64,000 nt of DNA, taken from NCBI GenBank assembly GCA_965247175.1, contig OZ252006.1, positions 3,038,001-3,102,000 on the forward strand. Reading direction: 5' to 3'. The stretch is from JANQMX01 sp965247175. GTDB lineage: Bacteria; Pseudomonadota; Alphaproteobacteria; Kiloniellales; DSM-21159. The notes beneath the pieces were generated by a model. The model made no database searches and was not told where the DNA came from. It saw only the letters and a program-made list of their open reading frames with translations. How positions within the stretch are numbered: the first letter of the stretch is position 1; each line of letters begins with the position of its first letter. This document shows positions 8,103 to 16,999 of this stretch, piece after piece. The position numbers were made by a program, and so were the translations under genes.

Positions 8103-9052
8103 TTGCGGATGGCTCCGAAGGTGATGCCGCGCAGAAGCTGATTGCGCAGCAGCACGGTGAAGATCACGACCGGCAGCAGGAACACCGTGGTGCCCGCCGC
8201 AACCGCCGGCCAGTCGAGCCCGCCTTCGCCGATGATGATCGGAATGAAGGGGGGTGCTGTCTGCGCCTCCCCGCTGGTCAACAGCAGGGCGAAGGCATAC
8301 TCGTTCCAGGCAAAGATCAGGCAGAAGATAGCGGTCGCGGCGATGCCGGAGCGCATCTGCGGTAGCACCACCTTGTAGAAGGCCTGGAAGCGCGTGTAGC
8401 CGTCGACCACCGCGGCCTCCTCGTACTCGCGCGGGATCTCGTCGACGAAGCCCTTGAGCAGCCAAACGGCGAGCGAAAGGTTGACCGCCGTATAGAGCAG
8501 GATCATGCCGAGCGCGGTGTCGGACAGCCCCAACTCCCGGTACATGAGGAAGATCGGAATGGCGACGGCGATCGGCGGCATCATCCGCGTCGAGAGAATG
8601 AAGAACAGCAGGTCGTCCTTCAGCGGCACCTTGAAGCGGGAGAAGCCGTAGGCTGCCAAGGTCCCGAGGAAGACCGCGAGGAAGGTCGAGCCGAAACCGA
8701 TGACGATGGAGTTCTTGTAGCGGTCGGCGAAGCGCGAAGGTCCGGTGATGACCATGTTTCGCTCGCGCACCAGCTCGTCGTACCAGGTCTGCGGCGGCCC
8801 GAGGCTCTCGATGTATTCGTCGGTCTGGCGCGAGCGCGTGGTGAAGAGATTGACGTAGCCTTCCAGGGTCGGCTCGAAGAAGACCTTGGGCGGATAGGCG
8901 ATGGAGTCCGGCGGCGACTTGAAGCCGGTCATGCCGATCCAGACCAGCGGGATCATGGCGACCAGGGCATAGCCGATCACCAGCACGGCGGCGATCCACT
9001 TGGTCCGCGTGCTGCTTTCGCCGACGGAATAGGCCGTGCTGCGCGCGCTCAT
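8099..9052 (-). CDS. ABC transporter permease (MalG-like, GlpQ type)
   Basis: The 317-residue permease has about six membrane helices. Its EAA loop, reading EYEEAAVVDGYTRFQAFYKV, contacts an ATPase. The start is ATG 9052 (MSARSTAYSVGESS), which overlaps the upstream permease stop; the longer frame upstream is a shadow of that gene. A long periplasmic loop after the first helix (PDSIAYPPKVFFEPTLEGYV onward) is typical of MalG-type sugar and polyol permeases. It forms the channel with the next protein. Confidence 0.92.
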   Translation of the reverse strand: MSARSTAYSVGESSTRTKWIAAVLVIGYALVAMIPLVWIGMTGFKSPPDSIAYPPKVFFEPTLEGYVNLFTTRSRQTDEYIESLGPPQTWYDELVRERNMVITGPSRFADRYKNSIVIGFGSTFLAVFLGTLAAYGFSRFKVPLKDDLLFFILSTRMMPPIAVAIPIFLMYRELGLSDTALGMILLYTAVNLSLAVWLLKGFVDEIPREYEEAAVVDGYTRFQAFYKVVLPQMRSGIAATAIFCLIFAWNEYAFALLLTSGEAQTAPPFIPIIIGEGGLDWPAVAAGTTVFLLPVVIFTVLLRNQLLRGITFGAIRK

Positions 9053-9999
9053 GACCGCACCCTGTTGAGCGCTTTGACGTAGATGCTGGCGAGGCCGAAC
9101 ACGGTGACGAAGAGGATCACGGCGAAGGCCGAGGCGTAGCCGGTTCGCCACTTCTCGAAGGCTTCGCGCTTCAGGTTGATGGAGGCCAGTTCGGTGGTCG
9201 AGCCCGGTCCGCCCGAGGTCAGCTCCACCACCATGTCGAACATCTTGAAGTTCTCGATGCCGCGGAACAGCACCGCCAGCATCAGGAAGGGCAGGATGCG
9301 CGGCAGGGTGATGTACCAGAACTTCTGTAGCGCGTTGGCCCGGTCGATCTCCGCCGCCTCGTAGAGATAGGGCGGGATGGAGCGCAGCCCGGCCAGGCAG
9401 AGCAGCATGATGTAGGGGGTCCACATCCAGGTGTCGACGATCACGATGGCCCAGGGCGCCAGCGACACCGAGCCGATCATGTTGAGCGCGCCAACCTCGG
9501 CGAAGGTGTTGATGATGTAGCTGAAGATGCCGGTCTGCGGCTGGTAGAGGTAGGTCCAGAAGGTGCCCACCACCGCCGGCGACAGCATCATGGGAATGAG
9601 GATGACCGTGGTCCAGAAGCTGGAGGTGCGGAAGCCGCGGTTGATCAGCAGCGCGAGCCCGAGCCCGATGATCACCTGCAGCACCATGGTCCAGACAAGG
9701 AAGTGGGCCGTCGCCTGCATGTAGCCCCAGACATCCTCACTGCCCAGCAAGCGCTCGTAGTTGCGCGTGCCGATCCACTTGACCTCGCGGCCCGGCTGAT
9801 TGGCGCGGTAGTTGGTGAAGGAGAGATAGACGGTCCAGAGCAGCGGGAAGATGTTGATTGCCAGCAGCAAGACGATGGTCGGAGAGATAAAGAGCCAGGC
9901 GATGGCGCGGTCGGAGAGGCCGCGCAGCCGGCCGGCCATCCGCTTCGGCGTGGCTCGTGCCGCCGCATCCGCCACCGATTCCATAGCTCCGCCCGACAT
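9049..9999 (-). CDS. ABC transporter permease (MalF-like, GlpP type)
   Basis: The 316-residue permease has six predicted membrane helices. The first is WLFISPTIVLLLAINIFPLL. Its EAA loop reads LYEAAEIDRANALQKFWYIT. It is the first gene after the binding protein and is separated from it by 126 bases that contain a GC-rich hairpin. It would pair with the MalG-like permease to form the membrane channel. Confidence 0.92.
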   Translation of the reverse strand: MSGGAMESVADAAARATPKRMAGRLRGLSDRAIAWLFISPTIVLLLAINIFPLLWTVYLSFTNYRANQPGREVKWIGTRNYERLLGSEDVWGYMQATAHFLVWTMVLQVIIGLGLALLINRGFRTSSFWTTVILIPMMLSPAVVGTFWTYLYQPQTGIFSYIINTFAEVGALNMIGSVSLAPWAIVIVDTWMWTPYIMLLCLAGLRSIPPYLYEAAEIDRANALQKFWYITLPRILPFLMLAVLFRGIENFKMFDMVVELTSGGPGSTTELASINLKREAFEKWRTGYASAFAVILFVTVFGLASIYVKALNRVRS

Positions 10000-10072
10000 C
10001 GCGTGGTCCTTAGCGATCGCTCAGCCTACCACGCCCGCGCGTCAGCGGATTGCGTGGTGTCGATAGAAGAAA

Positions 10073-10112
10073 GCGGCCGGCGCCTGGGGCAAGGCACCTT
10101 GGCACCGGCCGC
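10073..10112 (-). terminator. Intra-operon hairpin after the binding-protein gene
   Basis: GCGGCCGGCGCC pairs with GGCACCGGCCGC across a 16-base loop, with 11 of 12 Watson-Crick pairs and one wobble. On the minus strand the hairpin is followed by the T-rich TTTCTTCT. It sits between the binding-protein gene and the first permease gene. Such structures commonly stop part of transcription or protect the upstream message, so that binding protein is made in excess over the membrane subunits. That role is inferred here. Confidence 0.55.
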
Positions 10113-10125
10113 CGCAAGACGGTTC

Positions 10126-11442
10126 TTACAGCTTACCGTCGTCTTCGAAGGAGATCGTCCAGTCCTCGATCAGCTTGTCGAGGGCCTCCTTCGCGGTGCC
10201 GTCGCCGGCCACCACGTAGTCATGGATGCGCTTCTGCATGGCGAGCATCAGCTCGGCATAGATCGGCTCCTGCCAGAAGTCCTGCACGCCATCCATGGCC
10301 TTCAGGAACTCGCCCGCGAAGGGCGTCGAGTCCGGGAAGTCGGGCGCACCGGCCACGTCCACATGAACGGCATAGCCGCCGAGCTCCCACCACTTAGCCT
10401 GGACGTCGGGTTGCGCGAACCACTTGATGTACTCCAACGCCTCAGCCTGCTTATCGGAGTAGGCCACAACCGAAATGCCCTGGCCGCCGAGGGTCGAGGC
10501 TTCGATGTTCTGGCCCGGATTGACGAAGAAGCCTGAGACGTCGCCGCCCACCACCTCGTCCTTGGCGATGCCTGGGAAGAAGGCGAACCAGTTCATCTGC
10601 ATGGCGACCTGGCCGGACTTATAGGCGTCGAGGTTGGCCACCATGTAGGCGTCGGAATGCCCCGGCGGGGTGCAGCAGTCGTAGAGCGACTTGTAGAACT
10701 CGAGCGCCTCGACCGCTTCCGGCGAGTTGACCGCGCCCTCCATGTCGTACTCACCCGGCGTGTTCACGTACTTGAACCCCCAGGGGTAGAGCGCCGCCGT
10801 GACGCCCATGGTGATGCCCTCGGAGCCGCGCTCGGTGTAGATCGCAGCACCATAGCGGGTCTCGCCGTCGATCTCGCGACCCTGGAAGAACTCGGCGATT
10901 TCCTTCAGCTCGACCCAGGTCGTCGGCACCTCGAGATCGCGCCCGTACTCTGCCTTGAAGGCCTCGCGAATTTCCGGACGCTCGAACCAGTCCTTGCGAT
11001 AGACCCAGCCCAGGGCATCGCCCATCGCCGGCAAGGCGTAGTAGTTCGGCGTCCCCTTCGGCCAGGTCGAGTAGGCGTAGACCGTGGCCGGCAGGAAGTC
11101 GTCCATCGAGATGCCTTCGGCATCGAAGAAGTCGTTGAGCTTCACGTAGTGGCCATAGGTGGCGCCGCCGCCGATCCACTGGCTGTCTCCGATCATGAGA
11201 TCGCAGAGCTTTCCGCCCGAGTTGAGCTCGTTCAGCATCCGGTCGGCGAAATTGGTCCAAGGCACGAACTCGAAGTTCATGTTGATACCGGTCTGCGCTG
11301 TGAAGTCCTTAGACAGCTCGACCAGCGCATTGGCCGGATCCCACGCTGCCCAACAGAGCGTCAGCTCTTTGTCCTGAGCGTTCGCTGCGCCGGCGCCTGC
11401 GGCCAGCAACGCCGTCGCCACAAAGGTCCCAATTTTTCGCAT
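10126..11442 (-). CDS. ABC transporter substrate-binding protein, glycerol/polyol type
   Basis: This is a 438-residue periplasmic binding protein. Residues 1-22 (MRKIGTFVATALLAAGAGAANA) form a classical signal peptide. The mature part has the two-lobed family 1 solute-binding fold, with KELTLCWAAWDPANALVELS at its start and many Trp and Tyr residues, as in sugar binders. The GGGAGGAG ribosome site upstream of the ATG is strong. It is the first gene of the importer/DHA kinase operon. Glycerol, dihydroxyacetone or another polyol are all plausible ligands. The operon context favours a compound that yields DHA, but the sequence does not decide. Confidence 0.9.
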   Translation of the reverse strand: MRKIGTFVATALLAAGAGAANAQDKELTLCWAAWDPANALVELSKDFTAQTGINMNFEFVPWTNFADRMLNELNSGGKLCDLMIGDSQWIGGGATYGHYVKLNDFFDAEGISMDDFLPATVYAYSTWPKGTPNYYALPAMGDALGWVYRKDWFERPEIREAFKAEYGRDLEVPTTWVELKEIAEFFQGREIDGETRYGAAIYTERGSEGITMGVTAALYPWGFKYVNTPGEYDMEGAVNSPEAVEALEFYKSLYDCCTPPGHSDAYMVANLDAYKSGQVAMQMNWFAFFPGIAKDEVVGGDVSGFFVNPGQNIEASTLGGQGISVVAYSDKQAEALEYIKWFAQPDVQAKWWELGGYAVHVDVAGAPDFPDSTPFAGEFLKAMDGVQDFWQEPIYAELMLAMQKRIHDYVVAGDGTAKEALDKLIEDWTISFEDDGKL

Positions 11443-11536
11443 GAACTCCTCCCTAGTACGGGCCGTTGGGGATTTGTCCGGCGCCAGTCTGCTGCGCCGC
11501 CAGCAGGAGCATGAGGCCCTATGGAAAGCCCCGCTG

Positions 11537-11575
11537 GTTTAGTGATACTAAACTTCTGAACTAAACTTTTGTCAA
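11537..11575 (-). promoter_or_regulatory. Promoter with overlapping palindromic operator for the importer/dha operon
   Basis: On the minus strand, TTGACA (11575..11570) lies 17 bases from TTTAGT (11552..11547), a good sigma-70 promoter. The -10 hexamer is embedded in the perfect palindrome GTTTAGTGATACTAAAC (11537..11553). Another half-site, ACTAAAC, lies in the spacer (11560..11566). A protein bound there would block RNA polymerase, so repression is likely. The rest of the 327-base gap between the binding-protein and amidohydrolase genes shows no coding potential. Confidence 0.65.
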
Positions 11576-11732
11576 TTGGCAAACGATCGCCGAAGACCCA
11601 AAAATGAAACAACAAGCCTCTGAGAAGGCATTTTCCGACAAGATTATGTCTGCTAGACTGCCCTAGTCGGCGGATAATTGCTGCACTGCCAAAATTCCTT
11701 GATGCAGTGCGGCAAGCCCCGGAAAAGAAAAA

Positions 11733-11748
11733 GTTTAGTGGACTGAAT
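11733..11748. promoter_or_regulatory. Second operator-like site near the amidohydrolase gene
   Basis: GTTTAGTGGACTGAAT repeats the half-site of the palindrome at 11537 and forms an imperfect inverted repeat (5 of 7 positions, 2-base spacer). It lies 21 bases before the amidohydrolase start. The same half-site on both sides of the divergent gap suggests that one regulator controls both directions. Confidence 0.4.
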
Positions 11749-11769
11749 AGACTACCGCTGGAGGAACTC

Positions 11770-13038
11770 ATGCCGGGGACGCTCTTCACCAACGTCAGGA
11801 TCATCGACGGAAGCGGCAGTGAGCCCTTCGCCGGCTCCCTGCTGGTCCAAGGCAACCGCATCAAGACGGTGGCCAAGGACGGCAACATCGCCGCCGACGG
11901 CGCCGAGATCGTGGATGGCGGCGGCGCCACCTTGATGCCGGGCCTGATCGAGCCGCACGCCCACATCAGCTTTTGCGACACGCCGGACCTGGAAAGCCTG
12001 GGCGACATTCCGCCCGAGGAACACACGCTGCTCGCCATGAAGTACGCCCGCAAAATGCTGGACCAGGGTTTCACGGCCCTGTTCAGCGCGGCCGCGGCCA
12101 AGCCGCGTCTCGACGTCGTCATCCGCAACGCCATCGATGCGGGCGACATTCCCGGCCCGCGCATGCGGGCGGCCAGCCCCGAGCTGACGCCGACCAGCGG
12201 CCTCGGCGACGTGCGCCGCCGCCACATCCATCGGGAGACCTTCGCCATCTGCTGCGACGGCGCCGACGAGTTCCGCCGCGCAGCCCGAGAGATGGTGCGC
12301 GAGGGGGTCGATACTCTGAAGATGAACCCCTCCGGCGACGAGTTCATTCCCTTCGCCCGCGCAGCGCAAACAGTAATGAACGAAGCCGAGATCGCCGCGG
12401 TTTGCGAGGTCGGCCATTCGCGCGACAAGAAGATCGCCGCCCACGCCCGCTCGGCCTTGAGCGTGAAGCTGAGCCTCAAGTATGGCGCCCAGGTGCTCTA
12501 TCACTGCACCCTCTCCGACGAAGAGGCGCTAGACATGATGGAGGCCAAGAAGGACGAGATCTTCGTCGCCCCCACCGCCGGCATGGCCTACGTCACCTCG
12601 GTCGGTGAGGGCCGCGACTACGGCATCGACGAGAACCACCCGGTGGCGAAGTTCTTCGCGGCCGAGCTGGACACCGGCGCCCGCAACATGAAGGAGCTGA
12701 AGAAGCGCGGCGTGCGCGTGCTGCCCGGCGGCGACTACGGTTTCGCCTGGAACCCGATCGGCACCAACGCCCGCGATATGGAGCACTTCGTCAAGCTGCT
12801 CGACTACACGCCGCTCGAAGCCATACAGGCGGCGACGCAGTACAGCGGCGAGCTTTTTGGCGAAGCCATCGGCCTCGTTCGGGAAGGCTATCTCGCCGAC
12901 CTTTTGCTGGTCGACGGCGATCCGTCCAAGGACGTCTCCATCCTTCAGGACGCCGACTGCCTTTCGGCGATCATGAAAGACGGCGCCTTCCACAAACGCC
13001 CGAGCCAAGCCAGCGAACGGCGGGCCGCGGCCGAATAA
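11770..13038 (+). CDS. Metal-dependent amidohydrolase (imidazolonepropionase-like)
   Basis: This is a 422-residue member of the amidohydrolase superfamily. Metal ligands visible are His63 and His65 in PHAH, His near 225 in KIAAHARS, His near 245 in VLYHCT, and Asp near 321 in GGDYGF. An N-terminal beta-sandwich segment (FTNVRIIDGSGSEPFAGSLL) and a C-terminal LADLLLVDGDP complete the family pattern. ATG 11770 follows GGAGGAA at a proper distance; an earlier in-frame start lacks one. It diverges from the binding-protein gene and shares an operator half-site with it, so it may process a substrate of that importer. The substrate is not identifiable. Confidence 0.88.
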   Translation: MPGTLFTNVRIIDGSGSEPFAGSLLVQGNRIKTVAKDGNIAADGAEIVDGGGATLMPGLIEPHAHISFCDTPDLESLGDIPPEEHTLLAMKYARKMLDQGFTALFSAAAAKPRLDVVIRNAIDAGDIPGPRMRAASPELTPTSGLGDVRRRHIHRETFAICCDGADEFRRAAREMVREGVDTLKMNPSGDEFIPFARAAQTVMNEAEIAAVCEVGHSRDKKIAAHARSALSVKLSLKYGAQVLYHCTLSDEEALDMMEAKKDEIFVAPTAGMAYVTSVGEGRDYGIDENHPVAKFFAAELDTGARNMKELKKRGVRVLPGGDYGFAWNPIGTNARDMEHFVKLLDYTPLEAIQAATQYSGELFGEAIGLVREGYLADLLLVDGDPSKDVSILQDADCLSAIMKDGAFHKRPSQASERRAAAE

Positions 13039-13385
13039 GGGACTGACGCGGCCCGCGACAGACCGCTGAGACGGACCGGGAAGTCACACGGACGTCCGCT
13101 GTTTGGCGCCAAGTTTCCTGCGCTGCGTAACGATGGGCATCTTCTCTGCGTTGAAGCGCGGCGGACGACTGCGCGCTACGTCCAGTCATTGTCTGCGGTG
13201 GGGCCAGCGGACCGCTTTGCGTAGCTACTGTCTCGGCAAGCATCCTCAGAAGATTGCATACAATTCTGAGAAGAGGTGCTTATTTCGCACCAAAATGACG
13301 GCATAGGCGCCTGATAATCGGCAGAAAATCGTGCCTTCAAAAGGATTGCTTGGCTAACTTACATTTCTGTGCATACAATCGGGCC
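13039..13385. promoter_or_regulatory. Intergenic region with a repeated GCATACAAT element before the GntR gene
   Basis: This 347-base gap has no convincing gene. GCATACAAT occurs at 13256..13264 and again at 13371..13379. The first copy is part of TTGCATACAA, a near-palindrome close to the TTGTATACAA type of site used by FCD-class GntR regulators. The second copy ends 7 bases before the regulator's ATG, so binding there should repress the regulator gene itself. Autoregulation is inferred. Confidence 0.5.
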
Positions 13386-14117
13386 ATGGCGGCCTTGTCA
13401 CAGATCCATGACGGAACGGCCTATAGCCGCATCAGACAGATGATCCTGTGCGGTGATCTTGCGATGGGCGCACGCATCATCGAGACGCGCATCGCCGAGC
13501 AGCTGGGCCAGTCACGCACACCGATCCGCGAAGCCCTTCGCCTGTTGTCATCCGACGGTCTTGTCGCCTTCCAGCCCAATCGCGGCTACGAGGTCGTTTG
13601 CTATACGCCCGCCGATGTCAGGGAGGTCTATAGCTGCCGGGTGCTACTGGAGAGCGAGGCAGTCCGGCTTGTCGCCGAGCGCGGCCTGTCTCCCGATCGG
13701 GCGGCTTCTCTGGAAGCACTGCTGGACGAAGCCGACGCCGCCTTTGCTGCCAACCTGAAACCCGAGGTCTTGCGCCAGCAGTTTCTCGCGGTGAACAACC
13801 AGTTTCACCAGCTGCTCTACGCCGGATGCGGCAACCAGATGCTGCTGTCGATGATCCGCAAGGTCACCGACGTTCCGGTCGGCATCCGGCACTACTTCCG
13901 CTTCTCCGACGATCTGCTGGCGGGCAGCCACCTCGCGCACCGCAATATCTTCCAGGCCACGATCAACCGGCAGCCCGAACGCGCGAGCGCCTTGATGCGG
14001 GAGCACATTTGGACCGCCAAAGACAGGATGATCGACCCGTCCGAGGTGGCGACCCCGACGCATCCCCCAGACGCCCGTCGCGACAATGGCGGAGCGGACG
14101 AAAAATCGGCCGCCTGA
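13386..14117 (+). CDS. GntR-family transcriptional regulator, FCD subfamily
   Basis: The 243-residue protein has an N-terminal winged helix (residues about 10-75, with TRIAEQLGQSRTPIREALRLL as the recognition region) and a C-terminal all-helical FCD domain. The FCD domain has His residues in NNQFHQLL, SHLAHRNIF and MREHIW that could bind a metal. ATG 13386 is chosen over an upstream TTG (13350) because the latter lies inside the operator-like repeat. It leads the importer/nitrile-hydratase cluster on the same strand, so it is the likely regulator of that pathway, with a carboxylate effector typical of FCD proteins. Confidence 0.9.
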   Translation: MAALSQIHDGTAYSRIRQMILCGDLAMGARIIETRIAEQLGQSRTPIREALRLLSSDGLVAFQPNRGYEVVCYTPADVREVYSCRVLLESEAVRLVAERGLSPDRAASLEALLDEADAAFAANLKPEVLRQQFLAVNNQFHQLLYAGCGNQMLLSMIRKVTDVPVGIRHYFRFSDDLLAGSHLAHRNIFQATINRQPERASALMREHIWTAKDRMIDPSEVATPTHPPDARRDNGGADEKSAA

Positions 14118-14205
14118 AAGCGGTGGCCGAAGCACTCGGCTGACAGGGAGGCGGCCGCGAAGGACCCCAGTCCCAGATAACAAATCAACAAGGAGGCAAG
14201 AGACC

Positions 14206-15294
14206 ATGACAGACAAAAGGACCAAGACCCGCACGAAGCGCTCACACCCCACGCGTCGCGCTGTTCTCCGCGGCGGCGCGGCGCTGGCCGCGGCAGGCTT
14301 CGCGGCCCCCTGGGTCACCACCAAGGCGCGGGCCGCCGGCGAGATCGACGTGGTTCTCAATCAGGGCCTGCTCGCCAAGCTCTGGATCGACGAGCTGCAC
14401 CCGAAGTTCGAGGCCGAGACCGGCGCCACGATCAATCTGCAGCAGTCCGTGACCTCGCAGATGCTGGCCATGCTGAAGACCCAGAAGGACAATCCGCCCG
14501 ATCTGATGCAGTTCTCCGAAGCCGGCGTCTTCATCGCCCGCGACGACGGGCTGCTCCGCGCGCATGAGCCTAAGAACATTCCGAACATGGCGAATGTCCG
14601 CGAGGCCTTCCTGCTGGCGGACAACTACTCCGCCGGCGTGATCGATGCCACGCACACGCTGTTCTACAACACCGACTCAGGTGTCGATAAGCCGACTGCC
14701 TGGGCCGATCTCTGGGACAGCAAGAACGCCGACAGGATCGCCATCGCGCCGGTCGGTTGGAACAACGGCGTGCGCATCGTCACCAGCGCCGCGCAGGTTG
14801 CGACCGGCAAGCCGCTGTCCGAAGCCCAATACGAGTGGGAGGCCGGCCTCGCGCACCTGGCCAAGCTGAAGGAGAACGGGGTGACGGTCTATACCGGCGC
14901 GCCGCAGGCCATTCAGATGCTGCAAAGCGGCCAGGTTCCGATCGTTCCCTTCTATGGCATCTTCATCAACCCGCTGATCGATAAGGGCGCGCCCATCGCG
15001 CCGGCGCATCCGCTGGCCGAGGGCATGCACGGCGAGATCGTCGGCCTGAACATGCCGGTCAACGCCAAGAACACCGAGCTGGCCGAGGTCTATGTCAACA
15101 TGAGCTACGACAAGGCCTTCCAGGAGAAGATCGACAGCGTGCTGCGCACACGGAGCGCGCATAAGGAGGTCGACGCCTCCGCACGGACGCTCGAGCTGAT
15201 GGGCCCGCCGGACAACATCACCTACGCCGACTGGGGCTACCTGTCGAAGAACCGGCCCCAGATTACAGAGAAGTGGAACGAGATCTTCGGCTGA
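14206..15294 (+). CDS. ABC transporter substrate-binding protein, spermidine/putrescine type, Tat-exported
   Basis: This is a 362-residue binding protein. Its long N-terminus carries TRRAVLRGGAALAAAGFAA, a twin-arginine signal followed by a hydrophobic segment and an ARA-AG cleavage region. The mature part resembles PotD/PotF-type family 1 solute binders. AAGGAGG lies 7 bases before ATG 14206. It opens a four-gene importer set. The ligand is unknown; the nitrile hydratase downstream suggests a nitrile or amide, possibly with a cationic group. Confidence 0.88.
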   Translation: MTDKRTKTRTKRSHPTRRAVLRGGAALAAAGFAAPWVTTKARAAGEIDVVLNQGLLAKLWIDELHPKFEAETGATINLQQSVTSQMLAMLKTQKDNPPDLMQFSEAGVFIARDDGLLRAHEPKNIPNMANVREAFLLADNYSAGVIDATHTLFYNTDSGVDKPTAWADLWDSKNADRIAIAPVGWNNGVRIVTSAAQVATGKPLSEAQYEWEAGLAHLAKLKENGVTVYTGAPQAIQMLQSGQVPIVPFYGIFINPLIDKGAPIAPAHPLAEGMHGEIVGLNMPVNAKNTELAEVYVNMSYDKAFQEKIDSVLRTRSAHKEVDASARTLELMGPPDNITYADWGYLSKNRPQITEKWNEIFG

Positions 15295-15315
15295 TCTCAC
15301 GCCAGACTGCCCGCA

Positions 15316-16203
15316 ATGGCTGTCCGGCAGGCACCACTCGACAACCTACTCCGGCATGGGCCCGCAGCGCTTCTGCTCGCGCCCATGCTGGTCTTTCTTT
15401 TGGCGTTCTACGTCATTCCCTTCGCCGAGATGCTGCGGGTGAGCTTCGGCTTCTGGGTCAACGATCCGGAAGAGGTGAAGGCCACCGGCACGTGGCTATA
15501 TCAGTATGAGAAGGCCTTCGAGAGCGCGCGCACCATGCGTGCCCTCTGGCGCACGTTCGAGCTCTCCTTCATATCGGTCTTGATCACCTTTCTGCTGTGC
15601 TACCCGGTCGCCGTGATGATGCTGTGGCTCGGTCCGCGCGTTCGTTCGGCCGTGCTGATGGTGATCTTCATCTCGCTGGCGGCCAGTCTGATCGTGCGCA
15701 ACTACGGCTGGCTGGTCGTCCTGGCCGACCAGGGGCCGATCAACAACCTGCTCGTCGGGCTCGGAGTGTTCGAGCGGTCGCAGCGGCTGGTCTATAATGA
15801 AGGCGCGATCATCGTCGCGCTCGTGCACTACTGCATGCCCTTCATGATCCTGCCGATCTATGGCGCGCTCATCCGCATTCCGCCCTCGCAGTGGGAGGCG
15901 CCCCGCACCCTAGGCGCTAATTCCTGGACGACCCTGCGCACGGTCATCCTGCCGCTCTCCGCGCCCGGCATTTTCGGCGGCACCACCCTGTGTTTCGCCA
16001 TCTGCGCCAGCGCGTTCGTCACGCCCTTGATGCTGGGTTCACCCTCGACGGCGATGATCTCCCAGGTCGCCGCCGAGCAGTTGCTGGTTCAGCTCAACTT
16101 CCCGCTCGGCTCGGCCATCATCTTCATCCTGACCGCGTTCACCTTCGCGCTGGTGTTCGTCTATGCGGTCCTGGTGCGCAGAATGTTGCGGGTCGATGTC
16201 TGA
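15316..16203 (+). CDS. ABC transporter permease (PotB-like)
   Basis: This is a 295-residue inner-membrane permease with about six helices. The first is LLAPMLVFLLAFYVIPFAEM. The EAA-type loop reads EAPRTLGANSWTTLRTVILP. It matches PotB-type subunits of polyamine-class importers and overlaps the next permease gene by 8 bases. Confidence 0.9.
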   Translation: MAVRQAPLDNLLRHGPAALLLAPMLVFLLAFYVIPFAEMLRVSFGFWVNDPEEVKATGTWLYQYEKAFESARTMRALWRTFELSFISVLITFLLCYPVAVMMLWLGPRVRSAVLMVIFISLAASLIVRNYGWLVVLADQGPINNLLVGLGVFERSQRLVYNEGAIIVALVHYCMPFMILPIYGALIRIPPSQWEAPRTLGANSWTTLRTVILPLSAPGIFGGTTLCFAICASAFVTPLMLGSPSTAMISQVAAEQLLVQLNFPLGSAIIFILTAFTFALVFVYAVLVRRMLRVDV

Positions 16204-16996
16204 AGAACGCGACTTCCGCCTTGTGGTGAACCTGCTCGGCTGGGCGGCGATGGCCTTCCTGGTCTTCCCGGTGATCGTGACCCTGCTGGTCTCGTTCAAC
16301 GGCTCGTTCTTCATCGAGTTTCCGCCCTCGTCCTATTCGTTGGAGTGGTACCGGAACATCGCCAACATCAACAAGATCGGCGAGGCGACGCTGATCAGCC
16401 TGATGATCGCGACCATTGCGGCGACGCTGGTGACCATCATGGCGCTGGGCACGGCGATGGCCATCGTGCGCTACGACTTCGCCGGCAAAGCCGCCTTGAC
16501 CTCGTTCCTTCTGTCGCCCGTCGCCGTGCCGATCGTCGCCATCGGCATCGCGCTGGTGCAGTTCTTCATCCGGCTCGACATCGCCTTCACCTGGTATAGC
16601 CTCGTCATCGGCCATATGGTGCTGGTCGCCGCCTACCCGGTGCGCACCATCGTCGCCTCCATGACGCTCTACAATCCCAACATCGAAGAGGCTGCCTCCT
16701 CGCTTGGCGCCAACCGCTGGGTGGTGTTCTGGACCGTCACCCTGCCGCAACTGAAGCCCGGCATCATCAGCGGCTTCCTCTTCGCCTTCCTGATCAGCTT
16801 CGACAACTACCCGATCAGCATCTTCCTGGTGCGCGGCGGCCTGACCACCATGCCCATCGAGCTGTTCAACTACATCTCCCAGAACTTCGACCCGACCCCG
16901 GCGGCCTTCTCGACGCTCTACATCCTGATCATCAGCCTGGTCATCATGTTCGTCGAGAAGCGCTACCAGGTCATTTCGCTTTCGGTTGGACGGTGA
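16196..16996 (+). CDS. ABC transporter permease (PotC-like)
   Basis: This 266-residue permease starts with MSEERDFRLVVNLLGWAAM and has about six membrane helices. The EAA loop is NIEEAASSLGANRWVVFWTV. The chosen ATG lies inside the end of the PotB-like gene, so the two are probably translationally coupled. An earlier in-frame start would extend it further into the upstream gene and gives no membrane-like sequence. Confidence 0.9.
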   Translation: MSEERDFRLVVNLLGWAAMAFLVFPVIVTLLVSFNGSFFIEFPPSSYSLEWYRNIANINKIGEATLISLMIATIAATLVTIMALGTAMAIVRYDFAGKAALTSFLLSPVAVPIVAIGIALVQFFIRLDIAFTWYSLVIGHMVLVAAYPVRTIVASMTLYNPNIEEAASSLGANRWVVFWTVTLPQLKPGIISGFLFAFLISFDNYPISIFLVRGGLTTMPIELFNYISQNFDPTPAAFSTLYILIISLVIMFVEKRYQVISLSVGR

Positions 16997-16999
16997 CGC

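Noticed and set aside
14086..14205. Longer N-terminus for the polyamine-type binding protein
   Set aside because: The extra residues overlap the GntR gene and lack signal features; the AAGGAGG site fixes ATG 14206.
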